Assembly (NCBI RefSeq): GCF_036802865.1
Contig: NZ_DAIRVK010000003.1
Location: 62,001-126,000, forward strand
Direction: 5' to 3'
Length of the DNA: 64,000 nt
From: Sulfurospirillum sp036802865
GTDB taxonomy: Bacteria; Campylobacterota; Campylobacteria; Campylobacterales; Sulfurospirillaceae
Shown here: positions 24,720 to 33,838 of the stretch, in pieces
Layout of the letters: every line of letters starts with the position of its first letter
How positions within the stretch are numbered: position 1 is the stretch's first letter
The notes under the pieces: generated by a model
The model's database searches: none
The model's input: the letters and a program-made list of their open reading frames with translations, nothing else
What the model was told of the DNA's origin: nothing
Made by a program: the position numbers and the translations under genes

Positions 24720-26162
24720 ATGAAAAAAATAGCAATTATCGGGCTACCCAATGTGGGTAAAAGCTCCCTTTTTAATCGTATCGCTAAACAGCGCATTGCG
24801 ATTACTTCTGATTTCAGCGGAACAACTCGTGACATTAAAAGCCATCAAGTTTATATCACTGAAAAACCATGTCTTCTTTTAGACACTGGAGGACTTGACA
24901 AATCAACAGAACTTTTTGAAAATGTTCACAACATGTCGATGGAAGCTGCCAAAATAGCAGACATCATCGTTATGGTGGTTGATGGGAAAATGCTTCCAAG
25001 TGATGAAGAGAAAAAAATATTTTATGCACTTCAAGCACGTAAAAAGCCTATCGCTTTGGTTATCAACAAGATTGATAACGACAAAGAAATGGAACGCGCT
25101 TGGGAATTTGATGAATTTGGCGCAGACAATGTTTTTCCTATCTCCGTGTCACACAACCGTGGCGTAAGTGCTCTTTTAGAATGGATTGGCGATTTACTCC
25201 CTGCTGTTGAAGGTGCCACTCCTCCGCCAAGTGAAGAAGAATCTGAAGAAAATGACGCATTTGAAGATGATTGGGAAGATGATGATGAATTTGCAGAAGA
25301 AGACGAAGAGATCATCCCTGACGTTATAGAGCAAGTCGAAACCAATCAGATCAATGTTGCCATCATAGGACGTGTTAATGTGGGTAAAAGCTCTCTTTTA
25401 AACGCTCTGGTGGGGAAACAACGTGCCGTCGTCAGTAGTGTGGCTGGAACAACCATCGACCCTGTGGATGAATCAATCGAATATCAAGATAAAGTCATTA
25501 ACTTTGTTGACACTGCGGGACTTCGTCGTCGTGGTAAAATTGAAGGCATTGAGAAGTTTGCACTGATGCGAACCAAAGAGATGTTGGAGCGTGCCAACAT
25601 CGCCTTACTTGTTTTAGATACCAGCGAGCCTTTTTTGGAACTCGATGAGCGTATTGCAGGGCTTGTGGAAGAAAACCACCTTGCGTGTATTATTGTTCTG
25701 AACAAATGGGACAATCCACTTGCCGATTTTGAAAAAATCACCGCAGAAGTACGAGACCGATTTAAATTTCTCTCTTATGCACCACTCATTACCGTCTCAG
25801 CAAAGAGTAAACAACGCGTCTTTAAAATCAAAGATATGATTTTAGATGTCTATGCAAACTATTCGCAGCATCTTCCGACCCGTCAACTGAATGAAATTAT
25901 TAAGCAAGCGACAATCAGGCATCAGATTCCAAGTGATCACTCTAAAATTGTCAAAATTTATTTTGCAACGCAGTACCTCACAAAGCCACCACGTATTGCG
26001 CTTGTTATGAATAAACCTCGATCACTACACTTTAGTTACAAACGCTACCTTGCCAATAAATTGCGTGAAAACTTTAACTTAGAAGGCTCACCAATTCTTC
26101 TTTATCCACGTGCAAAAGGCGAGAGAGATAACGAACAGGAAGACAACGGTGCTGAATCTTAA
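24720..26162 (+). CDS. der: Ribosome-assembly GTPase Der (EngA)
   Basis: 480-aa double GTPase needed for 50S subunit maturation. It has two G domains, each with a P-loop (GLPNVGKSS and GRVNVGKSS), a G3 motif (DTGGL; DTAGL) and an NKID/NKWD motif. They are joined by a very acidic linker (about residues 165-205, Glu/Asp-rich), and a KH-like C-terminal domain follows (PTRQLNEIIKQA). The start at 24720 has AAAGG upstream and leads straight into the first G domain. It is the first gene of a conserved operon; aroK starts inside its 3' end. Confidence 0.97.
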   Translation: MKKIAIIGLPNVGKSSLFNRIAKQRIAITSDFSGTTRDIKSHQVYITEKPCLLLDTGGLDKSTELFENVHNMSMEAAKIADIIVMVVDGKMLPSDEEKKIFYALQARKKPIALVINKIDNDKEMERAWEFDEFGADNVFPISVSHNRGVSALLEWIGDLLPAVEGATPPPSEEESEENDAFEDDWEDDDEFAEEDEEIIPDVIEQVETNQINVAIIGRVNVGKSSLLNALVGKQRAVVSSVAGTTIDPVDESIEYQDKVINFVDTAGLRRRGKIEGIEKFALMRTKEMLERANIALLVLDTSEPFLELDERIAGLVEENHLACIIVLNKWDNPLADFEKITAEVRDRFKFLSYAPLITVSAKSKQRVFKIKDMILDVYANYSQHLPTRQLNEIIKQATIRHQIPSDHSKIVKIYFATQYLTKPPRIALVMNKPRSLHFSYKRYLANKLRENFNLEGSPILLYPRAKGERDNEQEDNGAES

Positions 26163-26694
26163 AAACAAGAATATCGTTTTTATCGGTTTTATGGGCGTTG
26201 GTAAAGGTACCATCGCTAGGGCACTTATCAAAAGAACCAAGCGCTTCGGTCTTGATACCGATGATCTCATCGAAAGTATGGAAAACCGTAAAATCAAAGC
26301 TATTTTTGAAACTGATGGTGAAGCTTACTTTCGCAAGTTAGAGAAAAAAACAGCCAAATGGCTTGAAAAAAATGTAAAAAATGCCATTATCTCAACAGGT
26401 GGTGGCTTTTTTAAAGTCGAAAACCTCGATCGAATTGGCACAATTATTTATTTGAAATCAAGCTTTGAAGGTATTTTAAAAAGATTGAAAGAGCATGAAA
26501 ATGCTGATCTTAAACTTGCTAAACGCCCTCTTCTTACCGATGAAGCTAAAGCAAAAGCTTTATTTGAAGAACGTTCTTCTTTGTATGAAGCCAAGGCAGA
26601 TATTATCATTGATGTTGAAGAGCGCAGCGTAAACGAAATCGTACAAGATTTAATCACACTGCTTCATTTAAAAGAGAAAAAAGATAAAGAGTAG
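26149..26694 (+). CDS. aroK: Shikimate kinase
   Basis: Phosphorylates shikimate at O3 in the aromatic amino-acid pathway. The P-loop is GFMGVGKGT near residue 10, the substrate residues are LDTDDLIES, STGGGFF matches the Walker-B-like GGG loop, and the LID region is KRPLL. I start at the GTG at 26149 (AGGAAG six bases upstream), which gives 181 aa and overlaps der by 14 bp. The longer upstream start would put 13 extra residues before the P-loop strand. It is second in the der-aroK-trpS-serS-pflB operon. Confidence 0.94.
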   Translation: MLNLKNKNIVFIGFMGVGKGTIARALIKRTKRFGLDTDDLIESMENRKIKAIFETDGEAYFRKLEKKTAKWLEKNVKNAIISTGGGFFKVENLDRIGTIIYLKSSFEGILKRLKEHENADLKLAKRPLLTDEAKAKALFEERSSLYEAKADIIIDVEERSVNEIVQDLITLLHLKEKKDKE

Positions 26695-26703
26695 GACAGA
26701 TTT

Positions 26704-27669
26704 ATGAGAGTATTAACAGGAATTCAACCCTCTGGTGCGCTTCACATAGGTAACTATTTTGGCGCGATCAAACAGATGATCGACCTTCAAGAAAAGAGCG
26801 ATTTGTTTATTTTTATCCCCAACTACCATGCACTCACCTCCTTAAAAGACGGCATAGCCCTTAAAAATAACACCCTTGATGCCGCCATTAACTTTTTAAG
26901 TCTTGGTATTGACCCTACAAAAGCCACATTGTGGGCACAGTCTGATGTCAAAGAGGTATTAGAACTCTACTGGATACTCTCAGGCTACACACCTATGGGG
27001 CTTTTAGAGCGAGCCCACAGTTACAAAGACAAAGTGGCGAAAGGCATTGCAGCGAACCATTCACTTTTTTCTTACCCTGTTTTGATGGCAGCCGATATTT
27101 TGCTCTACGATGCTGAAATTATTCCTGTAGGAAAAGATCAAATCCAACATGTTGAAATCACGCGTGACATTGCGATTAAATTTAACAATGATTTTGGCGA
27201 AATTTTCAAAGTGCCTGAATTTAAAGTAGATGAAAACGTCGCTACTGTTCCAGGCCTTGATGGCGCGAAGATGAGCAAAAGCTATGGCAACACCATTGAT
27301 ATTTTCTGCACCGAAAAAGAGCTCAAGAAAGCAACGTCGCGCATCGTGACTGACTCAACCCCTATGGAAGAGCCAAAAGACTATGCTACCTGCAATGTTT
27401 ACGCTCTGGCTAAACTCTTTTTAGAAAATGACGAAGTAGTTGCATTGCAAGCGCGCTATCTTAAAGGTGGCGAAGGCTATGGTCACTTTAAAGCTTATCT
27501 CAATGACCTTATTTGGGGTTATTTTGCATCTGCTCGGGAGAAAAGAGCGTATTATTTAGACCATAAAGAAGAAGTATTGGCTATTTTGGATGAAGGTGCG
27601 AGTAAAGCTCGTAAAATTGCCACTGAAAAGATGCGCGTCATTCGTGATCTTGTTGGAATTTATCGCTAA
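26704..27669 (+). CDS. trpS: Tryptophanyl-tRNA synthetase
   Basis: Class I aminoacyl-tRNA synthetase charging tRNA-Trp. The HIGH motif is PSGALHIGNYFG near residue 10 and the KMSKS motif is GAKMSKSYGN near 194. Its 321 aa is the usual compact bacterial length. It follows aroK by 9 bp and precedes serS by 8 bp, an order also found in Campylobacter jejuni. Confidence 0.97.
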   Translation: MRVLTGIQPSGALHIGNYFGAIKQMIDLQEKSDLFIFIPNYHALTSLKDGIALKNNTLDAAINFLSLGIDPTKATLWAQSDVKEVLELYWILSGYTPMGLLERAHSYKDKVAKGIAANHSLFSYPVLMAADILLYDAEIIPVGKDQIQHVEITRDIAIKFNNDFGEIFKVPEFKVDENVATVPGLDGAKMSKSYGNTIDIFCTEKELKKATSRIVTDSTPMEEPKDYATCNVYALAKLFLENDEVVALQARYLKGGEGYGHFKAYLNDLIWGYFASAREKRAYYLDHKEEVLAILDEGASKARKIATEKMRVIRDLVGIYR

Positions 27670-27677
27670 GGGATAGT

Positions 27678-28922
27678 ATGTTAGATATTAAATTAATTCA
27701 GAATGATTTTGAAAACGTAGCACAAAGCCTACGAAAGAAAAAAGTGGATGAAACGCTTCTTGAAGAGCTTCGCACCATTTCATTGGAACTTAAAAGTGCT
27801 CGCCTTGTACTAGAGCCACTTCAAGCAGAACAAAATGCTAAAAGTAAACTCTTTGGCGCTTATGCAAAAGAAGGCAAAGATGTTAATGCTCTCAAAGCCG
27901 AACTTTCTCTAAACAAAGAAAAAATAGCAGAAGCTACTGAAATTGTAAGAGCCTTAGAAGAAAAATTAGAATCTCTTGCAACAATCATCCCCAATATGCC
28001 CTCTCCTCTTGTACCTGATGGCGAAGATGAAAATGACAATGTGGAACTCAAACGTGTCCTTGAACCTCGCACATTCTCATTTACACCCAAAGAGCACTGG
28101 GATATCGATATTAAACAAAATTGGATCGACTTTGAGCGTGGTGTAAAACTTGCTAAAAGCCGTTTTAGTGTTTTGAAAAACGAAGCTGCAAAACTAGAGC
28201 GTGCACTTATAAATTACATGCTTGATTTTAATACCAAACGAGGATTTCAAGAGGTTGCAGTTCCTTACATCGTTAACCGCGAAACCCTTATGGGCACAGG
28301 TCAGCTTCCTAAATTTGAAGATGATCTTTTCAAAATCGATGGCGAAGATCTCTTCTTAATTCCTACTGCTGAAGTGCCTGTTACCAATCTTTTCAGAGAT
28401 GAAATTTTAAGCGTTGAAGAGCTGCCTTTAAAAATGACTGCGTATTCTGCATGTTTCAGAAAAGAGGCAGGCAGTGCGGGTAGAGATACCAGAGGCATGA
28501 TTCGCCAACATCAATTTGACAAAGTCGAACTTGTCTGTATCACCACACCAGAGCAAAGTGAAGCCGTCTTTGAAGAGATGCTCTCTTGTGCATCAGACCT
28601 TTTAACTTCACTGGGACTTCCACACCGCCACTTGATGCTTTGTGGAGGCGATCTTGGATTTAGTGCGGCAAAGACGGTTGACCTTGAAGTATGGCTCCCT
28701 GGGCAAAATCGCTACCGTGAAATTAGCTCTGTTTCCAATACATTTGATTTTCAAGCACGTCGTGCCAAAATTCGTTTCAAAGAAGATGGTAAAAACCGCT
28801 TAGTACACACACTTAATGGCTCTTCTTTGGCGGTGGGTCGAACACTCATTGCTATTATGGAGAATTATCAACAAGAAGATGGCAGCATTGCTATCCCTGA
28901 AGTTTTGAAAAAGTATATGTAA
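27678..28922 (+). CDS. serS: Seryl-tRNA synthetase
   Basis: Class II synthetase charging tRNA-Ser. The N-terminal long coiled-coil arm (about 30-100) contacts the variable arm of tRNA-Ser. The catalytic core has motif 2 (FRKEAGSAGRDTRGMIRQHQ) and motif 3 (NGSSLAVGRTLIAIMENYQ). 414 aa is normal. It is linked by one base to the downstream TPR gene. A tRNA-Ser(GCU) gene lies elsewhere in the window at 16447-16536. Confidence 0.97.
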   Translation: MLDIKLIQNDFENVAQSLRKKKVDETLLEELRTISLELKSARLVLEPLQAEQNAKSKLFGAYAKEGKDVNALKAELSLNKEKIAEATEIVRALEEKLESLATIIPNMPSPLVPDGEDENDNVELKRVLEPRTFSFTPKEHWDIDIKQNWIDFERGVKLAKSRFSVLKNEAAKLERALINYMLDFNTKRGFQEVAVPYIVNRETLMGTGQLPKFEDDLFKIDGEDLFLIPTAEVPVTNLFRDEILSVEELPLKMTAYSACFRKEAGSAGRDTRGMIRQHQFDKVELVCITTPEQSEAVFEEMLSCASDLLTSLGLPHRHLMLCGGDLGFSAAKTVDLEVWLPGQNRYREISSVSNTFDFQARRAKIRFKEDGKNRLVHTLNGSSLAVGRTLIAIMENYQQEDGSIAIPEVLKKYM

Positions 28923-28923
28923 G

Positions 28924-31278
28924 ATGGCAGAAGAAGCAGTAGTCATACTTGAAGCTGATCCTTCATCCGCGATTACGGTCGTAGCAGAAGAAGGGTTCGC
29001 CCCGATAGAGGAAGAAAATGCGGCAGAAACAGCAGCCGCTGATTCTGCCGCTCAAACCGAAGAAGATGAACAAAAAAGTAAATCTAAAAAGAAATTGCTT
29101 ATTTTGATTATTCTTGGAGCGGTACTGCTTCTTGGTATTATTATCTCGCTTATAGTCATTATTAAAAATAAAAATAAAGCTCCCGCACCTGTCGTTGTTG
29201 AAAAAGTTGTCGAAAAACCTTTTATTAAAGAACAATTTTCACCTTCTAAGATTGACGGTATGATTAAAAAAGCACATCTTTTGTATGAACAAGGCAATAA
29301 AGATGATGCCCTAAAAATCTATGAAAGAATTGCTACATTTAATGAAGCAATTTCATACTATAACATTGGTGTAGCAAAACTCAAAGAACAAAATTTCCCC
29401 GATGCCCTTGAATCTTTTAAAAAAGCAATCCAAAACAAAGAACATCGCACAATCAGTGCTATTAATGCAGCGGTATGCGCACTTGAAATGAAAGATGATA
29501 AACTCTTTACCTACTATATTGACTTAGCTTTTGCCTACCTACCCGAAGAGACTAATGCGCCTTTATACTCTTACTATGTAGGCTTGGTGCATTACTATAA
29601 AGACTTTTATCAAGAAGCACTTAGCGCTATATCGCATCCTGTTACTGACTACTATAAAGAAGATCAAGAGTATCTCTCTTCAAAAATATTGGCATCATTA
29701 AATTATAACTCTTATGCACTCTCGACACTTGAGAAAATCGAAAAAGAGAGCGATCATTTTACGGTTGGACTGCTCCATGCCAAATTGGGAGAATTTCAAA
29801 AAGCTAAAGCGTCACTGCTTAAAGCACTGCAAAATGACCGTGAAAATGCAAAAATAAAAATGGCACTCGCTATGGTGGAAAATAAACTTGGCAATCTTGG
29901 CAACACAGCTTCGCTGATGGGTGAAGTCTATAAAGTGCGAGACACGGATGCAAAGCCTATCTATAAAATGCGTGCTATCTTAAAACCTTCACTGTTCGAT
30001 GTTGACCAAGCACAAGTCGAATTTGAAAAAGAGCTCTTTTTTGACAATGAAAATATCTACAGTCTTATTTTTTACTATGCCCCATACAAGGTGTTTGATG
30101 CCAAACAGACGATTGATTATATTCGTAAAGGCAGTATGAATATTTTTATTGATGAAATAGGTCCTGCACTTTCTTATTTGAAAGCAAGTTCTACCATTTC
30201 TAAAGTCAATATTTCTATTAGTAAAGGTATCAAAAAGGCACTTGACTTTCATGTCTACGAGGCCAATGATATCTTTTTAAAAATGGTCGAAGAGTATAAA
30301 AACCACTCTATATTGCACTATAATCTTGCTCTAACCTATGCCCAAATGGGCGATTATGCTGCCGCTTATAAGAATTTTTCCAAAAGCTACCATCTTGACA
30401 GCAATAACTATCTTGCAGGTGTATTTGCACTCATGACGGGTAATTTGATCGGAAAAGACATCACAAAACTCTCAGAAGATGTCAGAGAAAGTATTAACAA
30501 AAATACAACTTTAGAAAAAGACAATCTTTACGCTTCCCTTATTCACCTTACCGATGGAAATCACTTTTCGCTGACACGTTGGATAGAAAAAGATAAAGAA
30601 GATAGCCCTCTCAATCTTATGCTGAACATTATTGCCGCACAAAAATTGAATAATGAGCGCCTTTACCGTTTAAATACCCAAAAGCTTCAAGCATTGCTTC
30701 CAAAAGATATTATCGCCAATCTTATTGCCTTTAATGTCAAACATCAAAAACAGAACATCAAAGCGTATGCTAAAGCTATTCAAATGGAATTTAATAGACT
30801 TGCACTTGATTATGATGCCTTTTATTTTGGACCAAAAATTGTTAAAGAACAATACATTAAACTACTTCAAGTGGGAGGGCTCCTCCACCAAAAACGTGAT
30901 GGTGTTCGTAAAAAAATGGAAGAAGAGCGTGTCGATATTCCTTCCATTATGCAAACACTCGCTTACATGGAAATCTATACCAACAATTTTGAAGAAGCTT
31001 TTACGCTGTACAATAAACTGATCGATGACTACGGTAAAAAAGATACCCACACCATCTTTTTAGCCTCTGTAGCAGCCATCGGTGCTGGGCACAGTGAAAA
31101 TGCTATTGCACTGTTAGAACTTTCAAAACTCACTGATCCTAGCAATGTTGAAAGTAAATATGCTCTTGGATTGTTGTATCAAGAAATAGGAAATTTTGAA
31201 GCGGCAAATGCACAGTATCGAACGATTGGAAACATTGGTTTTGTCTCACAATATTTTAGCTTTGCACTTGTAAAATAA
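28924..31278 (+). CDS. pflB: TPR-repeat membrane protein, PflB-like flagellar motor component
   Basis: 784-aa protein. The acidic cytosolic N-terminus (about 1-55) leads into one membrane helix (KKLLILIILGAVLLLGIIIS, about 57-80), then a long periplasmic TPR solenoid (for example DALKIYERIATFNEAISYYN near 135 and SILHYNLALTYAQMGDYAAA near 460). In Campylobacter jejuni the gene directly after serS, Cj0390, encodes PflB, a paralysed-flagellum protein that supports stator placement in the high-torque motor; size, layout and position agree. The start lies one base after the serS stop. The name rests on synteny and architecture, not on alignment. Confidence 0.78.
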   Translation: MAEEAVVILEADPSSAITVVAEEGFAPIEEENAAETAAADSAAQTEEDEQKSKSKKKLLILIILGAVLLLGIIISLIVIIKNKNKAPAPVVVEKVVEKPFIKEQFSPSKIDGMIKKAHLLYEQGNKDDALKIYERIATFNEAISYYNIGVAKLKEQNFPDALESFKKAIQNKEHRTISAINAAVCALEMKDDKLFTYYIDLAFAYLPEETNAPLYSYYVGLVHYYKDFYQEALSAISHPVTDYYKEDQEYLSSKILASLNYNSYALSTLEKIEKESDHFTVGLLHAKLGEFQKAKASLLKALQNDRENAKIKMALAMVENKLGNLGNTASLMGEVYKVRDTDAKPIYKMRAILKPSLFDVDQAQVEFEKELFFDNENIYSLIFYYAPYKVFDAKQTIDYIRKGSMNIFIDEIGPALSYLKASSTISKVNISISKGIKKALDFHVYEANDIFLKMVEEYKNHSILHYNLALTYAQMGDYAAAYKNFSKSYHLDSNNYLAGVFALMTGNLIGKDITKLSEDVRESINKNTTLEKDNLYASLIHLTDGNHFSLTRWIEKDKEDSPLNLMLNIIAAQKLNNERLYRLNTQKLQALLPKDIIANLIAFNVKHQKQNIKAYAKAIQMEFNRLALDYDAFYFGPKIVKEQYIKLLQVGGLLHQKRDGVRKKMEEERVDIPSIMQTLAYMEIYTNNFEEAFTLYNKLIDDYGKKDTHTIFLASVAAIGAGHSENAIALLELSKLTDPSNVESKYALGLLYQEIGNFEAANAQYRTIGNIGFVSQYFSFALVK

Positions 31279-31279
31279 G

Positions 31280-31315
31280 TTACATGTAAAGGTCATCGAG
31301 CCTTTACATGTAAAA
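31280..31315. terminator. Bidirectional terminator made of two TTTACATGTAAA-type palindromes
   Basis: Between the convergent pflB and leuA stops, ttacatgtaaagg and cctttacatgtaa form a 13-bp stem with an 8-nt loop. Each arm is itself a copy of the recurrent palindrome (31279-31290 with one mismatch, 31303-31314 exact). Confidence 0.75.
31303..31314. repeat. TTTACATGTAAA palindrome, copy 5
   Basis: Exact copy, intergenic, forming the right arm of the pflB/leuA terminator. Confidence 0.8.
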
Positions 31316-31325
31316 GTAAAAAGGG

Positions 31326-32885
31326 TTAAATGCCCTCTTCTTCGTTTGTTTTAATATTTCTAAGATTTTCTCTCATAGACATATAACTATTAAGCGCCCC
31401 AATATAGGCTTTAGCTGTTGCAAGCATGGTATCAACGCTTAAACCATGCCCCATAATCGCAGGTTTGCTCTCATCAAATACAACTTTAACAAGCACTCTA
31501 GCCATTGCATCTTTACCTTGAGAAACGGCATCCACTTTATAATCTTTAAGCTCACCACTGACACCACAAACACGGTCAATGACTTTGAAAATAGCATCCA
31601 TGGTTCCATTACCAATCGCAGCATCGGTAATCTCTTTACCATCATGAAGAATCGTAACAGCGGCACTTGGAACGCCTCCAGGTGCACAATCAGAGAGCTG
31701 TAAACGTACAAGGTCAAATATTTGAGGGATCTTTGTAATTTCTTCGGCAACGAGTGCTCGTAAGTCATCATCAAAAATCTCTTTTTTCTGATCTGCCAAG
31801 ATTTTGAAACGATCAAATGCTTCATTAATCTCTTCATCTTTGAGTTCATACCCTAAAGTGCTCAATTTGTCCTTAAAGGCATGGCGACCTGAGTGTTTAC
31901 CAAGAACAATGGAGTTTTTATCAAGACCAATATCTTTGGCACTCATAATCTCATAGGTTTCCGTATGTTTTAAAACACCATCTTGGTGAATGCCACTCTC
32001 GTGTGAGAAAGCATTTTTACCCACAATTGCTTTGTTTGGCTGAGGCTCAATACCTGTAATGGAAGAGACTAACTTGCTTGTTGGGTAAATTTCTTTAATA
32101 TTAATATTTGTATCATACCCATTGAAATGATCTTTCCGTGTACGAAGTGCCATGACAATCTCTTCTAAGGCTGCATTACCTGCACGCTCACCCAACCCAT
32201 TAATGGTACATTCAACTTGGCGCGCACCATTTTCAATACACGCAAGAGAATTAGCAACAGCAAGTCCTAAATCGTTATGGTTGTGTACAGAGATAATAGC
32301 ACGTTCACCAACAAACTCAGAAAGAGACTTGATGATGGCTCCCATCTCCGTTGGCAAACGATACCCTACTGTATCAGGAATATTCAATGTTGTTGCACCT
32401 GCATTAATGACAGCGTCCAAAACCTCTTTCATGAAGCTAACATCACTACGACCAGCATCTTCACAGCTAAATTCAACATCATCACAAAATGTTTTAGCAT
32501 ACTGTACTGCTTCGACTGCTTTTTTGATGACTTGATCAGGTGTCATTTTGAGTTTATACTGCATATGAATAGGACTGGTAGCAATAAATGTATGAATTCT
32601 GTTTAATTGTGCTTTGGATACGGCTTCACCTGCGGCTTTAATATCGCGATCAAGTGCACGCGCGAGTGAACAGATTCGGCTTTTTGTGACTGCCTCTGCG
32701 ATACGAGCGATTGCATCAAAATCTCCAGGGCTTGCCGCTGCAAATCCCGCTTCGATGACATCAACACCTAATTTTTGTAACTGTAATGCAATCTGAATCT
32801 TCTCTTCAGTATTCATCGAAGCACCAGGGCTCTGTTCTCCATCACGTAATGTGGTATCAAAAATTATAATTTTATTGCTACTCAT
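31326..32885 (-). CDS. leuA: 2-isopropylmalate synthase
   Basis: First committed enzyme of leucine synthesis: acetyl-CoA plus 2-oxoisovalerate to 2-isopropylmalate. The N-terminal TIM barrel has DTTLRDGEQSPGASM and the metal-binding HNHNDLGLAVANS. The C-terminal LeuA dimer/regulatory domain (about 390-510; SDCAPGGVPSAAVTI) implies leucine feedback inhibition. The ATG has AAGGAA six bases upstream. The gene is preceded by a 31-codon leader ORF rich in Leu and Ile, so leucine supply probably controls expression. leuB, leuC and leuD are not in the window. Confidence 0.97.
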   Translation of the reverse strand: MSSNKIIIFDTTLRDGEQSPGASMNTEEKIQIALQLQKLGVDVIEAGFAAASPGDFDAIARIAEAVTKSRICSLARALDRDIKAAGEAVSKAQLNRIHTFIATSPIHMQYKLKMTPDQVIKKAVEAVQYAKTFCDDVEFSCEDAGRSDVSFMKEVLDAVINAGATTLNIPDTVGYRLPTEMGAIIKSLSEFVGERAIISVHNHNDLGLAVANSLACIENGARQVECTINGLGERAGNAALEEIVMALRTRKDHFNGYDTNINIKEIYPTSKLVSSITGIEPQPNKAIVGKNAFSHESGIHQDGVLKHTETYEIMSAKDIGLDKNSIVLGKHSGRHAFKDKLSTLGYELKDEEINEAFDRFKILADQKKEIFDDDLRALVAEEITKIPQIFDLVRLQLSDCAPGGVPSAAVTILHDGKEITDAAIGNGTMDAIFKVIDRVCGVSGELKDYKVDAVSQGKDAMARVLVKVVFDESKPAIMGHGLSVDTMLATAKAYIGALNSYMSMRENLRNIKTNEEEGI

Positions 32886-32944
32886 AGGTTATTCCTTAGT
32901 ATGGTTGTTGAAAAATTAAAAATAAAAATTGAAAATAAAAAAAA

Positions 32945-33040
32945 TTAGAGGGAAAGAAGGTTTTGCAGGAGAGCGTTTTTGATCTCTATCTTGGGTAAAA
33001 TTTTGATTGATTTCATAATGCCAATGTTTACGCTATTCAT
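32945..33040 (-). CDS. Putative leuA leader peptide (31 aa)
   Basis: Short ORF with a strong start (AAAGGAG five bases before the ATG at 33038-33040), ending 59 bases before the leuA ATG. The product has 6 Leu, 6 Ile and 1 Val in 31 residues, and ends ALLQNLLSL, with five leucine codons among the last eight before the stop. This is the layout of a branched-chain amino-acid leader peptide, where ribosome stalling on scarce Leu-tRNA reports leucine status. No classical terminator/antiterminator pair is visible between it and leuA; the spacer is almost pure A/T. Translational coupling or RNA-stability control is therefore possible. Confidence 0.72.
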   Translation of the reverse strand: MNSVNIGIMKSIKILPKIEIKNALLQNLLSL

Positions 33041-33065
33041 CGCTACTCCTTTAGTAAAATTAAGA

Positions 33066-33088
33066 GAGGCAAAGTATATCTTTACCTC
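33066..33088 (-). terminator. Hairpin after pssA / in the leuA leader 5' UTR
   Basis: GAGGTAAAG and CTTTGCCTC on the minus strand form a 9-bp stem (one G-U pair) with a 5-nt loop, followed by TCTTAATTTT. It lies 13 bases after the pssA stop and 26 bases before the leader ATG. It could end the ftsH-psd-pssA transcript or fold in the leuA leader mRNA; the two readings depend on where the leuA promoter is. Confidence 0.55.
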
Positions 33089-33099
33089 GAAGTGCGCGT

Positions 33100-33105
33100 A
33101 TTATA
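33100..33105 (-). promoter_or_regulatory. Candidate -10 box for the leuA leader transcript
   Basis: Perfect TATAAT on the minus strand overlapping the pssA stop codon, about 60 bp before the leader ORF. If used, the hairpin at 33066-33088 is in the 5' UTR. A second weaker TATACT lies within that hairpin. Confidence 0.45.
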
Positions 33106-33838
33106 CTAAATTTTTGTGGAATTTGGCAACGACGAAATTATAAATACCACGAATAAGGCCATACCCTAAATAAGCTGTCACTAAAAATGTACCTGCTTCA
33201 ACAGGATAGATATACAAGAAAGAAAAAACAATAACTAAGTAAACCAGTATTTTAATCAAATACCCTTTTTTCATATCGATCTTTTTAAAACTCGGATAAC
33301 GAATATTACTGACCATTAAAAACGAAAGCAAGGCAATACCTACGAGCATAACCCATTCAAAACCTTGAAAAAATGGATGTTCTCGATAAAATAAAATCCA
33401 CATAGAAACAACCACTGCAGCTGTAGGAATAGGAACACCGATAAAAACTGAAGGCTCTGAGACACCAATCATAATGTTAAAACGAGCTAAACGAATGGCT
33501 CCAAAGACAACATACATCGCACATAAAAGAGAACCCAGTTTCCCATACATATGCCCTACGCTAAAGTAGAAAAGCATCGCAGGTGCTACCCCAAAAGCAA
33601 CAATGTCTGCTAATGAGTCAAATTCTGCACCAAACTTACTTGTGGCATTTGTCATTCTAGCAACCCTGCCATCCAATCCATCAAAAATCAAAGAAAGCAA
33701 AATATAAACAGCTGCTTTTTCAAATTGCCCATTAGCCGAAGCTATAATGCTAATTACCCCTAAAAAAGCGCTTGCTGCTGTAAAAAGATTGGGGAAAACA
33801 TAGATCAATTGAAGTTTATTGCTACCATTATTTAACAT
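33101..33838 (-). CDS. pssA: CDP-diacylglycerol-serine O-phosphatidyltransferase
   Basis: Makes phosphatidylserine from CDP-diacylglycerol and serine at the inner membrane. The CDP-alcohol phosphatidyltransferase motif DG-x2-AR-x8-G-x3-D-x3-D is complete (DGRVAR to DSLAD, about residues 55-77). Multiple hydrophobic helices follow, and its 245 aa fits the Bacillus/Helicobacter-type integral enzyme. Two consecutive ATGs exist; I use the second (33836-33838), which leaves five bases after AAGGA. It overlaps the psd-like gene by 11 bp. Confidence 0.93.
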   Translation of the reverse strand: MLNNGSNKLQLIYVFPNLFTAASAFLGVISIIASANGQFEKAAVYILLSLIFDGLDGRVARMTNATSKFGAEFDSLADIVAFGVAPAMLFYFSVGHMYGKLGSLLCAMYVVFGAIRLARFNIMIGVSEPSVFIGVPIPTAAVVVSMWILFYREHPFFQGFEWVMLVGIALLSFLMVSNIRYPSFKKIDMKKGYLIKILVYLVIVFSFLYIYPVEAGTFLVTAYLGYGLIRGIYNFVVAKFHKNLV

